DNA from: Bacteroidota bacterium
GTDB taxonomy: Bacteria > Bacteroidota > Bacteroidia > Chitinophagales > Chitinophagaceae
Length of the DNA stretch: 64,000 nt
Assembly: GCA_016712665.1 (NCBI GenBank)
Contig: JADJQP010000001.1
Location: forward strand, 62,001-126,000
Reading direction: 5' to 3'
Below are positions 1-8,643 of this stretch, piece by piece. The position numbers and the translations under genes were made by a program. The notes under the pieces are model-generated. The model was given only the letters and a program-made list of their open reading frames with translations. It did no database searches and was not told the origin of the DNA. The first letter of the stretch is position 1; each line of letters begins with the position of its first letter.

Positions 1-1082
1 CGGCACAAGATACCCATGAGGGACATTCTGAAGCAACAGAGGCGGGTCATGAAGCAACTGAGAATAAAATAAATGTTAAGGAAATTATTTTTGGACATAT
101 CCGCGATTCGCATGATTGGCACCTATTTTCAATAGGACATTTCCACGCCAGTTTACCATTACCAGTTATTTTGTACAATCCCAGTCATGGTTTGAGTGTG
201 TTTATGTCATCAAAATTCGAGCATGGACACGCCGAATATAATGGATATAAGCAAATCAACGACCACGATATTGAAGCAGATGCGGCACTGCATGGTGGCA
301 AATCAGATTTGGCAAAAGGAAAAATCATTTCGTTGGACGGTTCTAAATTCTACAATTTCAGCATCACCAAGAATGTATTATCGATGTTTATCTCTCTGGC
401 CATTTTATGGTTTTTGCTAACCGGAATTGCCAAGAAATATAAACGCAACGGAAGCAATAAGGCTCCTTCAGGCTGGCAAAATGCATTGGAACCTGTAATT
501 GGATTTATTGACGAAAATGTAGCCAAACCCTACTTAGGTCCCAAAGCTGCAAAGTATATGCCCTTGCTATTAACCTTTTTCTTTTTTATTTGGGTGAATA
601 ATCTGTTGGGGCTGATTCCCGGAGGCGCTAACCTAACCGGTAATATTACGGTGACTCTGGTATTGACCCTGATATTCTTTGTGGTAATGTTGGTAAATTC
701 CAGTAAATACTTTTGGGGACATATTTTCAATCCCCCTGGTATTCCTTTTGGTATCAAGCTAATATTGGTACCGATTGAAATTTTGAGTAATTTGATGATT
801 AAACCGGCCGCTCTTGCCATTCGTTTGTTTGCCAACATTTTTGCAGGTCATACCATCATTTTGAGTTTGATTTGTATGATTTTCATTTTTGGGGCAATGA
901 ACCGAGGTGTTGGGTTTGGATTTTCTATTGTGTCTGTTGGATTTTCGGTGTTTATGTTTTTTCTGGAGCTTTTAGTAGCTGCCATTCAGGCATTCATCTT
1001 TACCAATTTGGTAGCCGTATTCATCGGACAAGCAGTAGAAGAACATCATCATGAAGAACATGCAGTGGAAGCGCATCATTAA
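1..1082 (+). CDS. atpB: F0F1 ATP synthase subunit a (5' end outside window)
   Basis: The frame is open from position 3 to the stop at 1082, so the gene starts upstream of the window; a TTG at 171 is only an internal codon. The readable N-terminal part is His/Glu-rich, then contains a conserved segment ending in LPLPVILYN, then about five to six hydrophobic helices. The stretch LAIRLFANIFAG, near 820-850, carries the invariant arginine that faces the c-ring in proton translocation. The C-terminus is His/Glu-rich. The protein is the stator channel subunit of the membrane F0 sector. It is followed after 26 nt by atpE, the usual F0 order. Identity is secure; the true start cannot be seen. Confidence 0.96.
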   Translation, partial: AQDTHEGHSEATEAGHEATENKINVKEIIFGHIRDSHDWHLFSIGHFHASLPLPVILYNPSHGLSVFMSSKFEHGHAEYNGYKQINDHDIEADAALHGGKSDLAKGKIISLDGSKFYNFSITKNVLSMFISLAILWFLLTGIAKKYKRNGSNKAPSGWQNALEPVIGFIDENVAKPYLGPKAAKYMPLLLTFFFFIWVNNLLGLIPGGANLTGNITVTLVLTLIFFVVMLVNSSKYFWGHIFNPPGIPFGIKLILVPIEILSNLMIKPAALAIRLFANIFAGHTIILSLICMIFIFGAMNRGVGFGFSIVSVGFSVFMFFLELLVAAIQAFIFTNLVAVFIGQAVEEHHHEEHAVEAHH

Positions 1083-1108
1083 TTTGTAATTTTTTAAAAC
1101 CAATATAT

Positions 1109-1354
1109 ATGTCAGTATTAAACACAATTCTTTTAGACGGTATCGCAAACGCAGGTGGTGCTATTGGTGCAGGTATTGCAGCTTTAGGCGCAGGTGTGGG
1201 AGTAGGTCAAATCGGTAAAGGAGCTGTAGAATCTATGGCTCGTCAACCTGAAATACTCGGAGATATTCGTTCTAGTATGATTCTTGCAGCGGCGTTGGTA
1301 GAGGGTGTTGCCCTTTTCGGCGTTATCGTAGGTCTATTAGCAATGTTCCTCTAA
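1109..1354 (+). CDS. atpE: F0F1 ATP synthase subunit c
   Basis: An 81-residue hairpin of two hydrophobic helices joined by the polar loop ARQPE, the hallmark of the c-ring proteolipid. Glu65 (ALVEGVALF) is the ion-binding carboxylate. The position that holds Gln32 in sodium-binding c subunits is Val32 here and Glu65 is followed by Gly-Val, not Ser/Thr, so proton coupling is the likely mode (inference from known Na+ motifs). It sits between atpB and atpF, and a strong hairpin lies directly downstream, which may matter because this subunit is needed in many copies per enzyme. Confidence 0.97.
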   Translation: MSVLNTILLDGIANAGGAIGAGIAALGAGVGVGQIGKGAVESMARQPEILGDIRSSMILAAALVEGVALFGVIVGLLAMFL

Positions 1355-1366
1355 GAGACAAAAATC

Positions 1367-1408
1367 AGTACTGCATTCAACGCAAAGGGCGGCGAATGCA
1401 GTACTTTT
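1367..1408 (+). promoter_or_regulatory. Strong intercistronic hairpin between atpE and atpF
   Basis: A perfect 12-bp inverted repeat, AGTACTGCATTC (1367-1378) and GAATGCAGTACT (1394-1405), encloses a 15-nt loop and is followed by a short T tract (TTTT including the last stem base). It may act as a partial terminator or as an mRNA 3'-end stabiliser, raising atpE mRNA over the downstream genes. That function is inferred; the structure is seen directly. Confidence 0.6.
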
Positions 1409-1441
1409 ACATTAACTAAATCGTATAAAAATATCTAAATA

Positions 1442-1936
1442 ATGGATTTACTATTACCCGAATTTGGGCTGTTTTTCTGGACATTAATCGCCTTTGTGAT
1501 TGGATTTTTATTGTTGAAAAAATTTGCTTGGGGTCCTATTTTGGAAGCTTTGAATGAGCGCGAAAAAAATATTGCCGATAGCATCACTTCAGCCGAAAAA
1601 GTGAGAAACGAAATGGCAAGCATGAAAAGTGAACATGAAGTATTGTTAAATCAAGCACGTGAAGAACGAACCCTTATGCTAAAAGAGGCTAAGGAAACCA
1701 AGGAACGAATCATCAATGAAGCCAAAGATGCTGCAAAAGAAGAAGCCAACAAAATTATGGCGGAAACAAGACAACAAATTGAATTTCAAAAAAATGCTGC
1801 CATTATTGATGTAAAAAATCAAATCGGCACCTTGGTAATTGAAGTAGCTGAAAAAGTGTTGCGAAAAGAACTGTCGAATAAAGAAGAACAAAACAAATAT
1901 ATCAACACCTTAGCTCAAGAAATTAAACTGAATTAA
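1442..1936 (+). CDS. atpF: F0F1 ATP synthase subunit b
   Basis: A 164-residue protein with one N-terminal membrane helix (about residues 6-27, beginning LPEFGLFFW) followed by a long charged coiled-coil rich in Lys, Glu and Ala. This is the layout of the b subunit, which forms the peripheral stalk joining F0 to F1. The start ATG at 1442 gives the expected length. It is separated from atpE by an 87-nt gap holding a hairpin and ends 1 nt before the atpH start, so the two are likely translated together. Confidence 0.95.
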   Translation: MDLLLPEFGLFFWTLIAFVIGFLLLKKFAWGPILEALNEREKNIADSITSAEKVRNEMASMKSEHEVLLNQAREERTLMLKEAKETKERIINEAKDAAKEEANKIMAETRQQIEFQKNAAIIDVKNQIGTLVIEVAEKVLRKELSNKEEQNKYINTLAQEIKLN

Positions 1937-1937
1937 A

Positions 1938-2501
1938 ATGCTAAACCCCAGACTAGCTGCCCGATACGCTAAATCTCTGATGGATATCGCCCTTGAGCAT
2001 AATAAGCTTGATGCGATTTACAAAGATATGCTTGGGATGCAATCCCTTTTTAGCCAAAGCCAAGACTTTGTAAATTTGATGAAAAGCCCCATCGTAAAAG
2101 CAGACACCAAGTTTTCCATTGTACAAGCTTTTACGTCAGGAAAGGTAGATGCCGTTACCGAAGGATTTATTCGTTTAATCATCCATAAGGGAAGGGAGTT
2201 TTTTTTAGAAGAAATCGTAGGGGCATTTATTACGCAGTACAAGGTACATAATAAAATTAATGAAGTGAAACTTACCACAGCCGTGGCTTTGGATGAGGCG
2301 ATAAAAACCAATTTGATTAATAAAATTTCTGCACAGTTTCAGGGAATGACCATTGACTTGAATACAGAAATAAATGAAAAATTATTAGGAGGTTTTATCT
2401 TGGAGGCTAATAGCAACGTTTTTGACGCCAGCATCCTGCGCGATTTAAATGATATTAAAAAGCAATTCCTTAAGAATGAATACATACCGGATATTCGTTA
2501 A
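1938..2501 (+). CDS. atpH: F0F1 ATP synthase subunit delta
   Basis: A 187-residue protein of the OSCP/delta family, recognised from the N-terminal start NPRLAARYAKSLMDIA, the central FI-RLIIHKGRE segment and the C-terminal LLGGFILEA strand that packs on subunit b and alpha. It caps the F1 head and links it to the peripheral stalk. It follows atpF with only one base between stop and start, and lies 62 nt before atpA. Length is normal for the family. Confidence 0.95.
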   Translation: MLNPRLAARYAKSLMDIALEHNKLDAIYKDMLGMQSLFSQSQDFVNLMKSPIVKADTKFSIVQAFTSGKVDAVTEGFIRLIIHKGREFFLEEIVGAFITQYKVHNKINEVKLTTAVALDEAIKTNLINKISAQFQGMTIDLNTEINEKLLGGFILEANSNVFDASILRDLNDIKKQFLKNEYIPDIR

Positions 2502-2563
2502 TTCAAAAATGGAATGAATCACCTTCAATAAAAAATATTCAACTAACAACTAAAAACAATAAT

Positions 2564-4143
2564 ATGATAAGTATAAAACCAGATGAAATATCAGCCATAT
2601 TGCGCCAGCAATTAGGTAATTTCAATTCAAGTGCCGAACTCGAAGAGTCAGGAACCGTACTCCAAGTGGGTGACGGTATTGCTCGTATTTATGGGTTAAA
2701 CGGCGTGAGCTCGGGTGAACTTGTAGAGTTTGAAAGTGGTGTACAAGCCATTGCACTAAACCTTGAAGAAGATAATGTGGGTGTGGTATTGATGGGAGAT
2801 GCAAAAGGAATTAAAGAAGGAAATAGAGTGCGCCGTACTGGTCGTATTGCCTCTATTAAAGTAGGTGAAGGGATGGTTGGCCGTGTCATCAATACCTTGG
2901 GGGAACCCATAGATGGTAAAGGCCCATTGACGGGTGAATTGTATGAAATGCCTATCGAACGAAAGGCTCCGGGGGTAATTTTCCGTGAACCCGTTAAAGA
3001 ACCACTTCAAACCGGTTTAAAATCAATCGATGCCATGATTCCCATCGGTCGTGGTCAACGTGAGTTGGTAATCGGCGATCGCCAAACGGGTAAATCAGCT
3101 ATTTGTATCGATACCATCATCAATCAAAAAGAATTTTACAAAGCAGGAAAGCCTGTTTATTGTATATATGTCGCCATCGGTCAAAAAGCGTCTACCATTG
3201 CTCAGGTAATGAAAACGTTGCAAGACAATGGCGCGATGGAATATACTATCATTGTGGCAGCTTCGGCAGCAGATCCTGCTCCTTTGCAGTTTTACGCACC
3301 CTTCGCAGGCGCGGCCATTGGAGAGTTTTTCCGTGATACCGGACGTCCGGCCTTGATTGTATTTGATGATTTGAGTAAACAAGCGGTAGCGTATCGTGAA
3401 GTATCCTTGCTATTACGTCGTCCACCGGGTCGTGAGGCGTATCCGGGTGATGTATTCTATTTACATAGTCGTTTATTAGAGCGTGCTGCAAAGGTTATCG
3501 CGAAAGATGATATTGCGCGCAAAATGAATGATTTACCTGAGTCGATCAAGCATTTGGTAAAGGTGGTGGTTCCTTAACCGCTTTGCCTATTATCGAAACG
3601 CAGGCCGGTGACGTATCTGCTTATATCCCAACCAATGTAATTTCCATCACCGACGGACAAATTTTCTTAGAATCTAACTTGTTTAATGCAGGTATTCGCC
3701 CCGCTATCAATGTTGGTATATCAGTAAGTCGTGTAGGTGGTAATGCCCAAATCAAATCGATGAAAAAAGTGGCAGGTACCTTGAAACTTGACCAAGCACT
3801 TTACCGAGAAATGGAGGCATTCTCTAAATTTGGTGGCGATTTGGATGCGGCAACCAAATCCATTCTTGACAAAGGTGCACGTAATGTGGAAATATTGAAA
3901 CAAGGACAGTTTTCGCCGTATAGTGTAGAAAAACAAGTTGCTATTATTTATTTAGGTACCAATGGCTTATTAAATAGCGTACCTGTAAAAAATATCAAAG
4001 CTTTTGAAGAAGTCTTTTTGCAAGAGATGGACAATAAAATGCCTGATTTGCTAAACGAGTTTAAAAAAGGAAATTTACCGGCAGACGGTATCGAAAAAAT
4101 GGTAAGCATGGCCAACAACCTGATTCCACAATTTTCAAAATAA
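2564..4143 (+). CDS. atpA: F0F1 ATP synthase subunit alpha, broken by a one-base frameshift
   Basis: The gene reads in one frame from ATG 2564 to a premature TAA at 3577 and then in the +2 frame to 4143. Adding one base near 3558-3562 (run AAAGG) restores an unbroken 526-residue product, the normal length for alpha. The first part holds the Walker A motif GDRQTGKS (residues 171-178) and the QKAST and DDLSKQA segments; the join restores HLVKGGGSLTALPIIETQ, which is highly conserved in alpha subunits; the second part has the SVSRVGG segment and C-terminal helical domain. The protein forms the non-catalytic nucleotide sites of F1. Because it is essential and otherwise perfect, a missing base in the sequence is more likely than a true pseudogene. 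atpG does not follow. Confidence 0.94.
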
Positions 4144-4168
4144 TTTTCAGTACTAAAAACATTTTAAT

Positions 4169-4202
4169 AAAAAATCCTCCTATCAAACGGAGGATTTTTT
4201 TT
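4169..4202 (+). terminator. Rho-independent terminator of the atp genes
   Basis: AAAAAATCCTCC (4169-4180) pairs with GGAGGATTTTTT (4189-4200) around an 8-nt loop, and a run of eight T closes it. It lies 25 nt after the atpA stop and separates the ATP synthase genes from the methyltransferase. The A-run at its left edge means it could also work on the minus strand. Confidence 0.9.
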
Positions 4203-4247
4203 GTCCATATAGCATGGAATATTTCGAATATTTAGATTTTAAACCAT

Positions 4248-4255
4248 TAAATTTG
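4248..4255 (+). promoter_or_regulatory. Bacteroidota -7 promoter element (TAAATTTG)
   Basis: TAAATTTG fits the Bacteroidota -7 consensus TAnnTTTG and lies 17 nt before the ATG at 4273. No good TTTG was found at the -33 position, so this is a moderate call. Confidence 0.4.
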
Positions 4256-4272
4256 AAGGTTTATACCATACC

Positions 4273-5001
4273 ATGCTTCGAATATTTAAGTTTCTGAAAG
4301 ACTTGTTGCTTTTTATCCCTATTACATTTTTGGCCATTCCATTTACCAAAACCTTTCAGTTTCTTTTTTACTTTAATAGCTTAATTCGGTGGATCCAAAC
4401 CAATAAAACCGGTTTACTCCTTTGCGATTTCTATACCCCTATTAGAGACTATTCAAAACGGGTTCGTTTATATGAATTTGTGGCCAATCACTTTCATATC
4501 GAAAACCAGCAAATAACCTATCTGGAATTTGGAGTAGCCTCCGGTGCCTCTTTTAAATGGTGGCTTCAAAAAAATAAAAATGAACAGTCCACATTTGCCG
4601 GTTTCGATACTTTTGAAGGATTACCGGAAGATTGGGGAGGCTTTTATGCAAAAGGAGATATGAGCCATGGATTACCACAAGTTGATGACAAACGAGCGCA
4701 ATTTATAAAAGGACTTTTTCAGGATACTCTATGCTCGTTTATACAGCAACATACGGATACACTTAGCGCCCCCAATACCAAAATAATACACATGGATGCT
4801 GATTTGTATTCTGCCACCATATTTTCCTTGTCGCAGTTATATCCCTTCCTCAAAAAAGGAGATATTATTCTGTTTGATGAATTTAATGTGGCTATGCATG
4901 AGTTCAAAGCGTATCTTGAATTTACAAGCAATTTTTACATCCGCCTAAAGCCCATTGCAGCAGTAAACAATTTTTATCAAACAGCATTTGTAGTGGACTA
5001 A
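4273..5001 (+). CDS. TylF/MycF-like class I SAM-dependent methyltransferase
   Basis: A 242-residue protein. The SAM-binding motif is YLEFGVASGASFKWW, followed by GFDTFEGLPEDW, then HMDADLYSATIFSL and GDIILFDEF; the spaced acidic residues match the metal site of macrocin-type O-methyltransferases. The N-terminal 25-30 residues are hydrophobic and may anchor or associate the protein with the membrane. It stands alone between the atp terminator and a convergent gene, so the substrate (a sugar or glycan is typical of the family) cannot be named. A -7 promoter element lies just upstream. Confidence 0.8.
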   Translation: MLRIFKFLKDLLLFIPITFLAIPFTKTFQFLFYFNSLIRWIQTNKTGLLLCDFYTPIRDYSKRVRLYEFVANHFHIENQQITYLEFGVASGASFKWWLQKNKNEQSTFAGFDTFEGLPEDWGGFYAKGDMSHGLPQVDDKRAQFIKGLFQDTLCSFIQQHTDTLSAPNTKIIHMDADLYSATIFSLSQLYPFLKKGDIILFDEFNVAMHEFKAYLEFTSNFYIRLKPIAAVNNFYQTAFVVD

Positions 5002-5006
5002 AATCC

Positions 5007-5672
5007 CTATGATTTTTTGATACCCATCTTCAGTATCTGTACTGAAAAATAGATAAAGGTAAGTAGAGTCCCCATTAACAAGGTAACGCCCCACGTGCGA
5101 CCATGCGAAAATGGATGAATAAAACGATCGCCAATATCTGCAGTTAACGCAATAGGATTGGACACCGCATCCCAACTATTCCATCGCAAATACCGACCCA
5201 AGTATACTCCAAATCCGGAAGCAAATAATAATGCGCTGATAATCATCTTTGCCGCATTGGGTCTCATTTTAGTGAGAAGGATACTTTCCATTTGAAATAT
5301 ACTGATAAATCCAAAAAGCAAGCCCGCCCAAGCATAAGAAAGAATCATGATTAAGTCAAACCACTTTGGCATTCCGCCTCGTTCATTCAAATGAAATAAA
5401 TCAGTAAGAATATATGGCGAGTTCGGAAAAAATAATAACCAAGTAAGGGCCAGTAGAAAAAAAGTATAGCGGTTAATCGTTTCCCGGTGCGTGACTATGT
5501 AGGATGAAAAATAGCAGGGTAGGATGGCCAAAAATAAATTCCAATTAAGAAAAACATACATCAAACTGCCAGTAAATGCAAAGCGAAGTAGCCAAAGCGA
5601 AAAACAGAAAATAACGGTAAAGGCTAGTAATAACAATACCTCAAAGCGAAAACCTCTAATAAAATTAAACAT
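5007..5672 (-). CDS. DUF1361 integral membrane protein
   Basis: A 221-residue protein with about six hydrophobic helices. The segments WLLFFPNSPYILTDLFHL and GVYLGRYLRWNSWD are characteristic of the DUF1361 family; the family has no established function. The gene converges with the methyltransferase, with 5 nt between their stop codons. An 81-nt gap separates it from the duplicated gene pairs upstream on the same strand. Confidence 0.88.
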   Translation of the reverse strand: MFNFIRGFRFEVLLLLAFTVIFCFSLWLLRFAFTGSLMYVFLNWNLFLAILPCYFSSYIVTHRETINRYTFFLLALTWLLFFPNSPYILTDLFHLNERGGMPKWFDLIMILSYAWAGLLFGFISIFQMESILLTKMRPNAAKMIISALLFASGFGVYLGRYLRWNSWDAVSNPIALTADIGDRFIHPFSHGRTWGVTLLMGTLLTFIYFSVQILKMGIKKS

Positions 5673-5753
5673 TCTTTTTTTGAGCGAAAGTAGGAGCCAT
5701 TCACTATAATAAAATCCTAAAGTGCTACACCTCGATGTTAAAAAAAATAGAAC

Positions 5754-6632
5754 CTAGTTGTTCTTGTCATTTATTGTTTTCAAGATTTCTGAATCATACT
5801 TTTGTTCATGAGCCTTAACTCTATTATACATTCGCAACAACACGCCCATGTTTGCCTGAAAAATATGCGTCACTTTCGGAATACTGATATTGTATAGTTC
5901 CTCCCTTCCATCTGACGTATAATGATTAATTGTCATTGTATGAAAACTACTGAACGGGTATCCATACTCTGCTGCTATAAAAAAATAGGCTATTCGGTTG
6001 ATTGGAATGCTCCCACAAATTCCTACAGAGGGAAGCAATCCTATGTACTCATTTGGTTTACTTAGCAAAAAATACTCACTGTAATTGGAAAAGGTTTTGT
6101 GTCTGTATACGGTATTAGAAAGTTTTAAACTAGTATAACCTAAGCCAATTTTTGTATACAGTTCCACAATGAATTTAGGACGATAATACCAATAGGAGGC
6201 GTACAAATATCCAGTTGCCTTGGTCATCCGACCAGCTCGGTCCGATGTATCAAATGTTGTGTAATCATGGTCAGAAAAATAGTTTTTGACACTTTGGTCT
6301 AAACGTTCCTTATTTAGATGATACTTAATAATATTTCCACCAAAACCAATGGCAAGATGCTTGTGTGCTTTAAACCCAACCGTTACTTCGCCACCCATGC
6401 CTGGTCCACTCTGAAAAACGAGCGAAGAACTTGGACTTGAAAAATTCAAACCTCCTGAAGATAAACCCAGTTTAAAAAAAACAAGTGATTTATTCAATTT
6501 AAGGGGAAGTCTTTTCAAAGAGTCTCGTTGATTTCTGACCATTTGCTTTCTGAGGGTAATGCTGTCAGTATTAATTTGCGAATACAAGTTATTAGCAAAA
6601 TGTAGAAGGCAAAACAAAAATGACAACTTCAT
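5754..6632 (-). CDS. Predicted outer-membrane beta-barrel protein (pair 2)
   Basis: A 292-residue protein with a signal peptide (residues 1-18, ending NNLYSQ) and a body of alternating aromatic and polar residues typical of a small beta-barrel. It is a paralogue of the protein at 7207-8017: both share PSVG...P-NRIA-F-A--GY and a YTSDGREE/YSSDGSEE turn near the C-terminal third. Its ATG overlaps the stop of the preceding lipoprotein gene in a TAATG arrangement, so translation is probably coupled. Unlike a typical barrel it runs on for a charged tail (AHEQKYDSEIL) after the last likely strand. No known family could be assigned. Confidence 0.65.
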   Translation of the reverse strand: MKLSFLFCLLHFANNLYSQINTDSITLRKQMVRNQRDSLKRLPLKLNKSLVFFKLGLSSGGLNFSSPSSSLVFQSGPGMGGEVTVGFKAHKHLAIGFGGNIIKYHLNKERLDQSVKNYFSDHDYTTFDTSDRAGRMTKATGYLYASYWYYRPKFIVELYTKIGLGYTSLKLSNTVYRHKTFSNYSEYFLLSKPNEYIGLLPSVGICGSIPINRIAYFFIAAEYGYPFSSFHTMTINHYTSDGREELYNISIPKVTHIFQANMGVLLRMYNRVKAHEQKYDSEILKTINDKNN

Positions 6633-7174
6633 TACAGGAGGATTTTTACGGGTGGCAAAATGGTATCGAATAGGGACCCTCCGCTAAATTCAACAACCAC
6701 CCTGAATTCATAAAGTCTTTCTGTATCGGGTAAAGACATCAGCGTGTAAGAGTAGGTTTTGGCAAAATCTGTGGAAGACTGAAAAAAATCGGGTACAGCA
6801 AAATAGCTGTTGAGCGAATTGCCTGCTAAGTGAGTAGAATCAAAATCCTGCACACAGGTAATCTGGATGCTCTTGAGTGTATCATAGTATACATAAGAAG
6901 GCGTACTTTTAGATGCATATGCACTGTTGATAAATGAAAAAGAATTCCGATTTCGGCATACAAATTCTTTGGTATCAAATGCAATACTAATTTGAAATTT
7001 CTTTGCCAGCACAGAGTCATTCATATCCATGGCTTCGCCCGTATTGCTGTTATACGGAAACATCGAAACTTTGTGCAAGATAATACAATGTGTGACAGTC
7101 TGCTTTCAACCTTGGTAGATCGAAAAGCTATAAGCAAGTAACAGTCCGGATATGAAAACAATAATTTTTTTCAC
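6632..7174 (-). pseudogene. Lipoprotein-like gene interrupted by an in-frame TGA (pair 2)
   Basis: The intact downstream part reads from a TTG at 7078 (148 residues), but the same frame continues upstream through a TGA (7106-7108) to a GTG at 7174 that begins a normal signal peptide (KKIIVFISGLLLAYSF). Including the stop gives 181 codons, close to the 173-residue paralogue at 8025-8546. The paralogues share DFDS-H--G--LN--F and a C-terminal VV-EF/VILEW strand ending in a PP/P-LK-L motif. Either the copy has decayed, or the TGA is an error for TGG, or translation starts at an inner ATG and the product lacks a signal. It overlaps the barrel gene by one base. Function unknown. Confidence 0.6.
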
Positions 7175-7206
7175 TGATAAGGAAAGATAGTGCCCTGCAA
7201 TGTAAG

Positions 7207-8017
7207 CTAATAATTTAAGTATTTATAGATTTTGAACTTCAAACCAATACTCAAATTCCCTACTGTTCTGAGAGGAGGCATCGGTTGTTTTATATTTTTC
7301 TTCACTTCCATCAGAAGAATAAATAGTGACCTTGTATGAATGCTTCGCAAATAGATATCCAAAATCAGCATGAACAAATAAATCAGCAATTCTGTTTAAG
7401 GGTAGCAAATACATGGCACCTACAGAAGGCGCAAAAGCCCATTTTGACCTATGTGCATCTAAATAAATATACTCTCTTTGAGATGAACTAGCATGGGTCC
7501 GGTAAAACAACTTTTCGATGTTGTAATCAAAGGCATACAGGCTCAATCGCACAAAAGGTTGCAATAAGCCGATCTTTGAATACCATCGGTACGATAGGGC
7601 TTCGCTCACCGTACCGATGGTAAGTATACCAGCATGGGCATTACCTCGATGGGTATCATAAAGAGCTCCGTCGGTAATTTTAATAAACGTTTCGGGCTTC
7701 TGAAATGCTTGTTCATCATATCCTAGACCTACCATTCCTATATTTGAAATGAAATAAAAATTTTTTCTAAAGCGATGGCTGCAAACCATTTCAGCACCAA
7801 ACCCGACAGTATTTTTAAATAAAGGGGATTTTATGGCAGAAGCGCATGAAAGTGTTATCAGTCTTATTCCCGCCCCAAGAGACAGTATAGAATTATTTTT
7901 CTTGTGTGATTGCAATGCGTTTGATTCTTCTTTATAAAAGGGACTTGCCACCATTTTTTCTGCCATAAAAAATAAAACAAACAATAAAATACCACAAGCA
8001 AAAATTTGAGTGCGCAT
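7207..8017 (-). CDS. Predicted outer-membrane beta-barrel protein (pair 1), likely frameshifted near the 3' end
   Basis: The frame from ATG 8017 runs 264 residues to 7223, with a signal peptide at the N-terminus (ACGILLFVLFFMAEKMVAS) and barrel-like strands. It is a paralogue of the protein at 5754-6632. The last 12 codons look out of frame: one base removed near 7262-7275 would give instead VGNLSIGLKFKIYKYLNY ending at 7207, a far better outer-membrane C-terminal strand. The gene follows its lipoprotein partner by 7 nt. Function unknown. Confidence 0.6.
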
Positions 8018-8024
8018 CCTTTTA

Positions 8025-8546
8025 CTAATTTAAAAGTTTGAGTGTCGGCAATGCTTTTTTCATGGTTACATTATGATTCCATTCCAAAATGACTTCCAGT
8101 GTATGTAAACGAGAACTATCTGTGCGTTGAAGCAAAGGGAGGCTTAGATCTGTAATGTTTTGCCCCGCATTAAATTTTCGAAACCAGCTGGTATCCGGCA
8201 TTAAAAACAAGTCGTTGAGCACAGTCCCGGATTGGTGCACCGAGTCAAAGTCAGCATTGCTAATTATTGTAATATTGATCAGTGTGTCATCTCTTTGATT
8301 GTAAATATCATTTTCTAAATCGGTATGCCTTCCTTCAATGCATTTAGTGCGTACAAATTCAAATTTCAAATCAATGACCAACCGGTCACTTTTTACTGAA
8401 TCGTTATGAGACAACATATTGGATGAAATTCGATCCAAAACCTGCATAGAATAATCTGAAAACAATATACAAAATGTCCGGCGCTGACAACTACTGAAAT
8501 AGCATATGACAATAAGTAAGAATGCAATTAATAAGCTGTTTTTCAT
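8025..8546 (-). CDS. Small lipoprotein of a duplicated pair (pair 1)
   Basis: A 173-residue protein whose N-terminus is a lipoprotein signal (LLIVICYFSSC, lipidated Cys about residue 20). The body contains DFDSVHQSGTVLNDLFL, shared with the copy at 6632-7174, and a C-terminal strand VILEWNHNVTM. A -7 element TAGATTTG lies at 8560-8567 on the same strand, 14 nt before the ATG. The tight link to a barrel protein, kept in both copies, suggests the two work as a unit in the outer membrane. The family was not recognised with certainty. Confidence 0.65.
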   Translation of the reverse strand: MKNSLLIAFLLIVICYFSSCQRRTFCILFSDYSMQVLDRISSNMLSHNDSVKSDRLVIDLKFEFVRTKCIEGRHTDLENDIYNQRDDTLINITIISNADFDSVHQSGTVLNDLFLMPDTSWFRKFNAGQNITDLSLPLLQRTDSSRLHTLEVILEWNHNVTMKKALPTLKLLN

Positions 8547-8559
8547 AATTGGTGTCTAT

Positions 8560-8567
8560 CAAATCTA
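8560..8567 (-). promoter_or_regulatory. Bacteroidota -7 promoter element (TAGATTTG)
   Basis: TAGATTTG on the minus strand fits TAnnTTTG and sits 14 nt before the ATG of the lipoprotein at 8546, so it is a plausible promoter for the two gene pairs. The -33 element is not clear. Confidence 0.4.
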
Positions 8568-8581
8568 AGCTTATTAATTTG

Positions 8582-8617
8582 AAAAAAAAAATGCCATCCG
8601 CAAGCGAATAGCATTTT
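8582..8617 (-). terminator. Terminator after the 8644-9387 lipoprotein gene
   Basis: On the minus strand AAAATGC and GCATTTT pair, with an inner TTCGC/GCGGA stem, followed by a run of nine T. It lies 27 nt past the stop of the lipoprotein gene and upstream of the duplicated pairs, so it separates the two transcripts. Confidence 0.75.
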
Positions 8618-8643
8618 GCATGATTGATTTGGGTAGCAGGGCT

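Noticed and set aside
3558..3583. Programmed frameshifting in atpA
   Set aside because: No classical slippery heptamer or downstream pseudoknot was seen, and alpha subunits are not known to use it; similar indels occur in unrelated genes here.
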